Below, in pieces: positions 57,776 to 64,000 of a stretch of 64,000 bases of DNA. This stretch comes from JASGMR01 sp963664675 (lineage in GTDB: Bacteria; Thermotogota; Thermotogae; Petrotogales; Kosmotogaceae): positions 259,063-323,062 of the forward strand of contig CAXXLB010000007.1 in assembly GCA_963664675.2 (NCBI GenBank). The letters run 5' to 3'. The position numbers and the translations under genes are program-made. The notes under the pieces were generated by a model, which ran no database searches, was not told the origin of the DNA, and was given only the letters and a program-made list of their open reading frames with translations. How positions within the stretch are numbered: the first letter of the stretch is position 1; every line of letters starts with the position of its first letter.

Positions 57776-57808
57776 GCCTCCGGATTATTTCAATTCGGGG
57801 GCTTTTTT
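57776..57808 (+). terminator. Intrinsic terminator after htrA
   Basis: Stem GCCTCCGGA (57776-57784) with TTCGGGGGC (57794-57802), nine pairs including two G-U, followed by six T residues. G+C-rich compared with everything around it; it lies between convergent genes and overlaps the end of the leftward gene. Confidence 0.88.
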
Positions 57809-58438
57809 ATCCTTTTTCAATTCTAATTTATTGGAAGTAATTATGTTTTCTCTGAATTTTATTTTGTTCTTTTCAAAACCCATTCCTATTAACAGCCCTT
57901 CAAAGAAATTTATCGCGCTCTCTTTGGAGATATCTATTATTCCTGAATCCATGGCCTTATTTAAAGCGGTTTCATAAATAAAAGATGATTGTTCCTTTAT
58001 GAGGTTTAATTTTTCTTTTTTATTAAAAATAAATGAGATCAAACCAAGTTTGTCAATAACTTCTATGTCGTTTATATTTTCAAAATCGATATATATATTT
58101 ATCTTTGGAGAGGGCAAAATGATATCGATTCTTTTTTTCTCATCCCCGGATATGGATATATCATCTTCATTCGTTTTTGTTAAATCAAAATAAACATTTA
58201 TCTTAACGGGTATTATAATAAAATAGAGTTTATTCGTACCCAAAAATTGCACGCCATTTTCAATCTTATGAAAGACATCAAGCGAAAGTTTTGCTGTGGT
58301 TAATTCCGCAACTCTTTCTATTTTTTTCAATACTAATTTAGTCGACAGTATCTCCTTTTTTCCTGTTATTTTTATTAATAAATAAATTAACATACAAATT
58401 ACAAAAATTAAAACTATTACAAACCATATCATATTCAT
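57785..58438 (-). CDS. Membrane-anchored protein, possibly DUF4230
   Basis: 217 residues. One N-terminal membrane segment ([19 protein letters not shown]) followed by an alpha/beta extracytoplasmic domain whose start ([15 protein letters not shown]) and repeated I-D-I-I-L-P / N-I-Y-I-D strands resemble DUF4230 proteins. Function unknown. Overlaps yjbQ by 4 bp, so the two are co-expressed. Confidence 0.6.
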   Translation of the reverse strand: MNMIWFVIVLIFVICMLIYLLIKITGKKEILSTKLVLKKIERVAELTTAKLSLDVFHKIENGVQFLGTNKLYFIIIPVKINVYFDLTKTNEDDISISGDEKKRIDIILPSPKINIYIDFENINDIEVIDKLGLISFIFNKKEKLNLIKEQSSFIYETALNKAMDSGIIDISKESAINFFEGLLIGMGFEKNKIKFRENIITSNKLELKKDKKAPELK

Positions 58439-58851
58439 TCACCGATTATCTTTACGAGTACTCTTTTCCTTCTTTTCCCGTCAAATTCTCCATAAAAGAT
58501 CTGTTCCCATGGACCGAAATCCAATTCACCATTTGTAACGGCAATGACTGCTTCTCTTCCCATTATGCTTCTTTTTATATGTGCATCTGCGTTATCTTCA
58601 AATCCGTTGTGATCATACTGTGAATACGGTTTTTCCGGTGCGAGTTTTTCCAACCACTTTTCAAAATCGTTATGAAGACCTGGTTCATCATCATTTATAA
58701 AAATACTGGCAGTTATGTGCATTGCATTTACAAGACATAACCCTTCCTGAATTCCGCTTTCTCTTAATATTGAATTGATTTCAGGAGTAATATTTATGAA
58801 TTCCCTTCTTCCGGAAGTATTAAACCACAATTCTTTCCTAAAACTTTTCAA
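58435..58851 (-). CDS. YjbQ/UPF0047-family protein
   Basis: 138 residues from TTG 58851, which follows GAGGTGAG; a longer in-frame ATG start would run through the promoter and is rejected. Conserved [20 protein letters not shown] (His), [18 protein letters not shown] and [14 protein letters not shown] are diagnostic. Homologues have weak thiamin-phosphate-synthase activity in vivo; the physiological role is open. Confidence 0.9.
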   Translation of the reverse strand: MKSFRKELWFNTSGRREFINITPEINSILRESGIQEGLCLVNAMHITASIFINDDEPGLHNDFEKWLEKLAPEKPYSQYDHNGFEDNADAHIKRSIMGREAVIAVTNGELDFGPWEQIFYGEFDGKRRKRVLVKIIGE

Positions 58852-58869
58852 TTTGCTCACCTCAAAATT

Positions 58870-58878
58870 ATTATAACA
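58870..58878 (-). promoter_or_regulatory. Extended -10 promoter of the yjbQ unit
   Basis: Minus-strand TGTTATAAT (plus-strand 58870-58878) is a perfect TGn-TATAAT, just before the GAGGTGAG ribosome site. A plus-strand TATAAT at 58909-58914 may serve the divergent hydrolase gene. Confidence 0.55.
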
Positions 58879-58933
58879 GGGACTGTTTAATTTTCTCACT
58901 TTTTTATTTATAATACATTAGGGGTGAAAAAAT

Positions 58934-59692
58934 TTGAAAGAAATTATTCCATTTGTACTGAATACAAACAAACAGGATATTTTTGGAATCGTTGATAAAC
59001 CAAAAAATATAAGTTCTGTTCCCGCTGTTATTATTTTACATGGATTCACAGGTGATCACATAGGAAGTAAGTTTAAATTATCTTTACTGGCAAAAAAAAC
59101 TCGCAAAGATCGGTATTGCTTCTGTAAGATTTGATTTTAGAGGATCAGGAAACAGTGATGGTAAGTTCGAAAATATGACAATTTCATCTGAAACGAATGA
59201 TGCAAAAGAAATTATAAAATTCGTTGAAAACCAGAGTTGGTTCAACGGAAAATATGCAATCTTAGGATATAGCATGGGCGGCGTGGTAGCTTCGTCATTG
59301 ATTAGTGATGGATACGATCCATGTTGTCTGGCTTTCTGGTCGCCGGCTTTTTTTAATAAATCGGTTTTTGGAAAGATGAAAGATTTTCCATCGGATGATT
59401 GTTCAATAGACCATCTCGGCTTTTTAATTGGAAAAGAGTTCAGAAAAGAAATTTTGGAAAAAGACTACGTCTTTTTTTGAGAAAATACAAAAAAAATGTT
59501 TTGGTGGTACACGGAAATAAAGATGATACAGTCGATATAAAAAAAGTGAGGGAATTTTCCCTTGAACAAAAATATGATTTCCACGAAATCAATGATGCTA
59601 CTCATAATTATGAAAATACTGATCACCTCAATGATCTTCTCGATATCACTGTTAGTTTTTTAGGCAAAAATCTTATTGGAGAATCCGTATGA
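58934..59692 (+). pseudogene. Alpha/beta hydrolase interrupted by two frameshifts
   Basis: TTG start after GGGGTGA. The catalytic machinery is spread over three frames: oxyanion motif VIILHGFTGDH in the first; RFDFRGSGNSDG and nucleophile elbow GYSMGGVVAS in the second; VVHGNKDDTVDI (Asp) and DATHNYENT (His) in the third. The first break is one extra A in the A8 run 59092-59099; the second is one missing T in the T7 run 59472-59478. Repaired, the protein is about 252 residues and complete, with no other damage, so this may be a functional esterase/peptidase gene with sequence errors rather than a decayed gene. Confidence 0.8.
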
Positions 59693-60079
59693 TGGAAATA
59701 CCAATATTTGATGTTGTTATTCCTGAAAATAATGAAGAAAATGATCATTCGAGAAATTCATCGAATTTATTTCATAAAAAAGTAAAAACTGAAATTGATC
59801 AAAATCTTTTTATTTATTCTTTTAATCCAGAATTAAATTATAAAGCTTTAAAATATGTTAAAAATATAGTCAGAGTTAAAGCGAAAGAGTTATCCTCTGA
59901 GATATTCTTCAAAAATGTTTTTTTGTTAAAAAAAATAACGAAATATATGAGAATATTTTTTTATCTGTAGTTTTTAAGAAAATGTTTTGCCCGTTAATAA
60001 AAAATTGTATTACATAAGTAAGGAAACAGAGAATGTCAAAAAAGCTGAAGATCTAAATAATTCAATATTCAATAAATGA
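59689..60079 (+). pseudogene. Unrecognised ~130-residue protein, two frame breaks
   Basis: The first frame (MMEIPIFDVVIPEN...) ends at 59970, but coding-like sequence continues. With one A added to the A8 run ending at 59955 the frame continues NNEIYENIFLSVVFKK, and with one A added to the A6 run near 59999-60004 it continues LYYISKETENVKKAEDLN to a TGA at 60077-60079, 19 bases before rnfC. The restored product is Lys/Asn-rich with no membrane segment and no family I can name. It overlaps the hydrolase stop and may belong to the rnf transcript. Confidence 0.5.
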
Positions 60080-60098
60080 ATGGTGAGGTGGTTATCTA

Positions 60099-61416
60099 GT
60101 GAATCTTTTTTCTTTTAAGGGGGGAATTCATCCGGGAGATAGAAAGGAAATCACGAGTCAGTTTCCTTTAGAACAAGCTCCAATACCTGAAAGAGTTTAT
60201 GTTTTCCTGTCGAATCATGCCGGCGCTCCCTGTAAACCATTGGTTAGTGATGGAGATAAGGTAAAAACGGGTCAAAAAATTGGAGAGGCTAACGGTTTTA
60301 TTTCTGCCAATCTTCATTCTCCAATAACTGGCACCGTTAAAGGGATTGAAAGGATTTATCATCCTTCTCTCGGCAAACCTGAAAATGCGATTATCATTGA
60401 AAAACAAGGCAGTGAGGAATTGGATTACTTGCCAACAAAGGAGTACGATTCATACACCAGTAAGGAAATAATTCAAAGAGTGTATGATGCGGGTATTGTA
60501 GGAATGGGTGGTGCGATGTTTCCTACAAATGTTAAATTCACGCCTCCCGATAACAAGGAAATAAATACGTTAATAATTAATGGAGCTGAATGTGAACCGT
60601 ATCTTACTGTTGATTACAGACTCATGCTCGAGAAAACCAAAGAAATAATAGACGGTGTTAAAGCAGCAAAAAAAGCTGTTAAAGCCGGGAGTGTAATAAT
60701 AGGAATTGAATCAAACAAAGAAGAAGCGATTAAAACATTTAACGCCTATCTTAAAAAATCAGATATAAGGGTCGCCTGTTTGAAAACCAAATATCCACAG
60801 GGCGCTGAAAAACAATTAATATATGCAGCAACTAAAAGAGTCGTTCCTGATGGTGGATTACCGATGGATGTTGGTGTAGTGGTAATAAATATTGGAACGG
60901 TATACGCTATATACGAAGCTCTGAAATACGGAAAACCCTTAATTGAAAGAGCTGTTTCGATTACAGGTGAAGGGATTAAAAACCCCAAAAATCTGAATGT
61001 AAGAATTGGCACATTGGGCTCGGAATTGATTGATTATTGTGGCGGACTGACTGAAAATACGGAGAAGTTAATTTTCGGAGGTCCTATGATGGGTCCAACC
61101 GTTCCAAAGCAAGAAATACCAGTTTTAAAAGGAACCTCTGGAATTTTGGCTTTAAACCGAAATCAACGAAAAAGAATGTTTTCCATGTATCAGATGTGGA
61201 AATTGCGCCAACATATGCCCTATGAATCTCGAACCATTTTTAATCGAATATTATGGATCAAAAAGAATGTATGACGATGCAGTGAAACACGGTCTGTTGA
61301 GTTGTATGGAATGTGGAAGCTGCTCATACGGCTGTCCTGCAGGAATTGAACTGGTTAAAAATTTTAAATTGTATAAAAAAGTTTATAGAACTTTAAAGGG
61401 AGGGGCGAAAAAATGA
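60099..61416 (+). CDS. rnfC: Rnf complex subunit C, frameshifted before the Fe-S motifs
   Basis: GTG start with GAGGTGG upstream. The N-terminal FKGGIHPGDRKE, the FMN/NADH-binding region (GIVGMGGAMFPTNVK, NGAECEPYLTVDYR) and FGGPMMGPTVP are in the first frame, which runs on meaninglessly to 61274. From 61169 the correct product is in another frame: KECFPCIRCGNCANICP and CMECGSCSYGCP, the two 4Fe-4S motifs, ending at 61416. One A too many in A5 (61169-61173) explains it; repaired length 438 residues, normal for RnfC. RnfC is the peripheral NADH-oxidising subunit of the ion-translocating ferredoxin:NAD+ oxidoreductase. Confidence 0.9.
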
Positions 61417-62354
61417 AATTGTTAATGGGCCCGGCACCTCACTTAAGATCTAATGATGATGTAAGAAAAATAATGTTTGACGTAATTTTAGCATTAACTC
61501 CTGCCACTATATTTGGAATAGTCACCTTTGGATTTAATGCGTTATTACTGGTTATTTCAGCTATGATTTCGGCTGAAGCATTAGAATTTTTTATAATACG
61601 TGTCATGAGAAAGAAAAAAGATTTTAAATCCAATTTAAGCGCTGCTACCACGGGGTTACTTCTGGCCTTGAATTGCTCTGCTTTTGTTAAATGGTGGCAA
61701 GTTTTAATTGGAGTTATAGTTGCAATTGGCATTGCTAAACATGTTTTTGGTGGTTTAGGAAAAAATATCTGGAATCCGGCACTCGTTGGTAGGGTATTTA
61801 TGACACTCTCTTTTCCTGTTGCTATGACAACTTGGATTACTCCTTTTGACTTACAAACCACGGCAACCCCCTTAGCTTATATGAAAACAAATTCCATCAT
61901 TCCCTGGAATATCGGACAGGCTTTCTTAGGTACAATACCGGGATGTATAGGTGAAGTCAGTGCGTTACTGTTGTTATTAGGTTTTGGATGGCTTGTATAT
62001 AGAAAGAGAATAAAACTGATGATTCCAATCGCTTATATTGGAACGGTTTTCGTCGTTTCTTCCATTTTTTATTTTGCAAACAATTCATTTGGAAACCCAT
62101 TAATGCATATATTCAGCGGCGGATTGATGCTCGGTGCACTTTTCATGGCAACTGATATGGTCACATCCCCGATGTCCATAAAGGGATGTATGATATTCGG
62201 TGTGGGATGTGGTGTTATCACATTAGTTATAAGATATTTTGGAGGAATGAATGAAGGAGTCTCCTTCTCCATCCTGCTTATGAATGCTTTAGTGCCTTTA
62301 ATAGATAGCGTTTCCCGAAGAAAAGTCTTTGGGGAGGTGAAAAAGAATGCATGA
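61413..62354 (+). CDS. rnfD: Rnf complex subunit D
   Basis: 313 residues, about nine membrane segments. SNLSAATTGLLLALN, NIWNPALVGRVF and the LFMATDMVTSPMSIKG motif (Thr/Ser region for covalent FMN) are typical of RnfD/NqrB. Overlaps rnfC by 4 bp and rnfG by 8 bp. Part of the membrane ion-pumping core. Confidence 0.95.
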   Translation: MKLLMGPAPHLRSNDDVRKIMFDVILALTPATIFGIVTFGFNALLLVISAMISAEALEFFIIRVMRKKKDFKSNLSAATTGLLLALNCSAFVKWWQVLIGVIVAIGIAKHVFGGLGKNIWNPALVGRVFMTLSFPVAMTTWITPFDLQTTATPLAYMKTNSIIPWNIGQAFLGTIPGCIGEVSALLLLLGFGWLVYRKRIKLMIPIAYIGTVFVVSSIFYFANNSFGNPLMHIFSGGLMLGALFMATDMVTSPMSIKGCMIFGVGCGVITLVIRYFGGMNEGVSFSILLMNALVPLIDSVSRRKVFGEVKKNA

Positions 62355-63080
62355 CAATATAAAAACAGGATTGGTTTTAATGATTATTGCGATAATTTCC
62401 GCTACGCTACTTTCAATTGTTTATATGATAGTTAAGGCTCCTATCGAGCAATCGGAATTGAATGCAAAATTAAAAGCGATAGAACAGGTATTGACAAATG
62501 ATGAAACAGGCAAACTGCTTATCAACGTAGAAGATCTTCCAAAGAATAAAGAAACTTTGAATAAATATTTCTGGAATCCGGAAAATTATCAATCTGAAAA
62601 CAGTATTATCTATAAATCTGATAACGGTAAAGGGTGGATTTATGATGATATATACAGATTTGACGGTCTCAATAATGAAACTATTTATGTTCTGACCGGA
62701 GGATCAATAGGATATGGCGGAGAAGTCAAAACGATAGCCGCTTATGTCGACAATGAAAATAAAATTTATTTGAATGCAATAAGGGTCATAGAGTATGCTA
62801 GCGAGACTCCTGGCTTAGGCGCAAAAATTTCTGAAATAAATATCCAGGAAAGATTTTATTCCATTTTATCTGAAGGATTGGAAGTCGGTGTAAAGGTGAA
62901 TAAGGATGCCGTGTTCAATCGACAGATGATTATGAATTTATGGTAGAAAGAAGAGAAAAAGAAGGTATTGTCCAAACAAGTGATGTTATGACCGGCGCAA
63001 CTATAACACCAAGAGCTGTCGCAAGTACTTTAAATTCAATGTATGAATTTCTTATGAAGGTTGGTGAAAATAATGAGTGA
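62347..63080 (+). CDS. rnfG: Rnf complex subunit G, frameshifted
   Basis: N-terminal single membrane anchor (VLMIIAIISATLLSIVYMIV) and the FMN-binding domain up to GLEVGVKVNKDA in the first frame, which stops at 62946. The remainder continues in the -1 frame: STDDYEFMVERREKEG, then the FMN-attachment motif TGATITPRAVAS, ending at 63080. The break lies about 62908-62913, where loss of one G from GCC-GGT-GTT would restore the frame. This one is not in an A/T run. Repaired length about 244 residues. Covalent FMN carrier on the extracytoplasmic side. Confidence 0.87.
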
Positions 63081-63690
63081 TAATATGAAAATAATTACCA
63101 ACGGGCTTTTTAAAAACAATCCCACATTCGTACAGGTCTTAGGAATGTGTCCCACACTGGCCACTACAACAAGCGCAATCAATGGATTGGGTATGGGGCT
63201 GGCTACGACGGCAGTTTTAGTTATGTCTAACATGGTTATTTCAGTAATAAAAAAATTCGTTCCCGATAAGATAAGAATCCCATCATATGTAGTTATAATC
63301 GCCTCTTTTGTTACTGTGATAGATATGATAATGCATGGTTTCACATACGAATTATGGAAAACGCTTGGGCTGTTTATACCTTTGATAGTTGTAAACTGTA
63401 TTATTCTGGGAAGGGCCGAATCCTTCGCATCAAAAAACAATGTGTTTAAATCTTTTCTTGACGGTGTTGGAATGGGTTTAGGATTTACAGGTGCCTTAGT
63501 GATTCTAGGCATAGTCAGGGAGTTTTTGGGAAACGGAAGCATTTTTGGATTGCAAATTACAAATCTGAAACTTTATGCAATGATATTACCACCAGGAGCA
63601 TTTATTGCCCTGGGAATGCTGGCGGCTTTTTTTAATTATCTTGGAACAATAAATCTTAAGAAAAAGAAACAGCAGAAGGAGGAAAAATAA
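63073..63690 (+). CDS. rnfE: Rnf complex subunit E
   Basis: 205 residues from ATG 63073, which overlaps the rnfG stop. Six membrane segments; NNPTFVQVLGMCPTLATTTS and RAESFASKN are the RnfE signature blocks around the shared membrane 2Fe-2S/Cys site formed with RnfA. The Lys-rich C-terminus ends eight bases after an AAGGAGG that serves rnfA. Confidence 0.95.
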   Translation: MSDNMKIITNGLFKNNPTFVQVLGMCPTLATTTSAINGLGMGLATTAVLVMSNMVISVIKKFVPDKIRIPSYVVIIASFVTVIDMIMHGFTYELWKTLGLFIPLIVVNCIILGRAESFASKNNVFKSFLDGVGMGLGFTGALVILGIVREFLGNGSIFGLQITNLKLYAMILPPGAFIALGMLAAFFNYLGTINLKKKKQQKEEK

Positions 63691-63691
63691 T

Positions 63692-64000
63692 ATGAGTGGT
63701 GCAACGAGACTTTTCTTTATTTTTCTATCGGCAATATTGGTGAACAACTTCGTCCTTTCAAGATTTTTAGGAATCTGTCCGTTCCTCGGTGTTTCCAAAA
63801 AAGTTGACACCGCATTGGGAATGAGCATAGCCGTTACCTTTGTTATGGTATTCGCTTCCATTATCACCTGGTTTTTGAATGTAATACTTGTAGCTTTGAA
63901 TATTCAATTCCTGCAAACGATAGTTTTTATACTAATTATTGCCACATTAGTTCAATTTGTCGAAATATTTTTGAAAAAAACCAGCCCCGCATTGTATGAT
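63692..64000 (+). CDS. rnfA: Rnf complex subunit A, cut by the window end
   Basis: ATG at 63692 with AAGGAGG at 63677-63683; the frame is open to the last base (103 residues seen of about 190). ILVNNFVLSRFLGICPFLGVS with its Cys and ALGMSIAVTFVM are typical of RnfA. The order C-D-G-E-A is the standard one, and rnfB is expected just beyond the window. Confidence 0.94.
   Translation, partial: MSGATRLFFIFLSAILVNNFVLSRFLGICPFLGVSKKVDTALGMSIAVTFVMVFASIITWFLNVILVALNIQFLQTIVFILIIATLVQFVEIFLKKTSPALYD

Noticed and set aside
58852..58899. Longer N-terminus for the YjbQ protein
   Set aside because: The segment overlaps an extended -10 promoter and the family begins at the TTG with GAGGTGAG before it.
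60099..61274. Programmed ribosomal frameshift in rnfC
   Set aside because: The A5 run lacks a typical slippery heptamer plus downstream pseudoknot, and the product without the shift would lose both essential clusters; indel or transcriptional slippage fits better.

Overview
The window is about 64 kb of A+T-rich bacterial DNA. Genes are densely packed on both strands in short co-directional runs, often with 1-4 bp start/stop overlaps. Arginine is mostly AGA/AGG and GTG/TTG starts are common. A yicC-remA-gmk-rpoZ run, a GH57 branching enzyme beside a DUF4912 gene, a 42-residue desulforedoxin, an M30-like repeat lipoprotein, a type I pullulanase and an rnfCDGEA cluster together suggest an anaerobic, saccharolytic member of the Thermotogota. 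The low G+C points towards a Petrotogales-like lineage. This assignment is an inference; no rRNA or other decisive marker is present.

Layout. 1-6.0 kb: end of a ROK gene, then a polyphosphate run (Ppx with an HD domain, PPK1, SixA-like phosphatase) followed by two tandem aspartate/glutamate racemase paralogues. 6.1-12.3 kb: rseC-like gene, mutS2, acpS, ligA, cysteine desulfurase. 12.3-14.4 kb: yicC, remA-like, gmk, rpoZ, closed by an intrinsic terminator. 14.5-23.6 kb: a frame-disrupted S41 protease, DUF6512 membrane protein, PhzF, radical SAM protein, YhhQ-type transporter, cysteine-desulfidase-like protein, and a glutamine-synthetase/amidohydrolase pair that looks like a split FluG. 23.6-27.6 kb: small membrane protein, then a TetR-controlled ABC-2 exporter with a clear tandem operator. 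27.6-32.3 kb: YgjP-like metallopeptidase, mgsA, and a leftward run of exonuclease, DUF4911, double-domain YqeG, YqeH and PduL. 32.5-33.8 kb: a fluoride (crcB) riboswitch with terminator in front of a cation:proton antiporter. 33.8-42.2 kb: secreted pullulanase, GNAT, desulforedoxin, lipoprotein with seven 225-bp repeats, CHAD protein, Cache protein. 42.3-47.3 kb: HAD protein, secreted repeat protein, GH57 branching enzyme, DUF4912. 47.4-51.9 kb: hisS downstream of trkH, two trkA-type genes and a receiver-TPR protein. 52.1-55.0 kb: polar amino-acid ABC transporter with two permease genes. 55.2-58.9 kb: mnmA, htrA, a possible DUF4230 protein, YjbQ. 58.9-64 kb: a broken alpha/beta hydrolase, a broken orphan gene and rnfC, D, G, E, A (cut by the window end).

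Functional themes are alpha-glucan metabolism (pullulanase, branching enzyme), polyphosphate handling (PPK1, Ppx, CHAD), ion homeostasis (Trk, fluoride-switched antiporter, Rnf ion pump), sulfur handling (desulfurase, MnmA, desulfidase-like) and core growth genes.

The most notable points are the fluoride riboswitch-antiporter unit, the TetR tandem operator, the YqeG tandem-domain protein, the racemase pair with different catalytic residues, the 7x225-bp repeat array, and a recurrent pattern of single-base frame breaks (S41 protease, ABC permease 5' end, hydrolase x2, orphan gene x2, rnfC, rnfG). Nearly all of these breaks fall in A/T runs and are concentrated at 59.0-63.0 kb. They are most simply assembly or sequencing indels, but transcriptional slippage should be excluded. 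I do not see a convincing wholly new multi-gene system; no CRISPR array, insertion sequence, prophage or tRNA was recognised.
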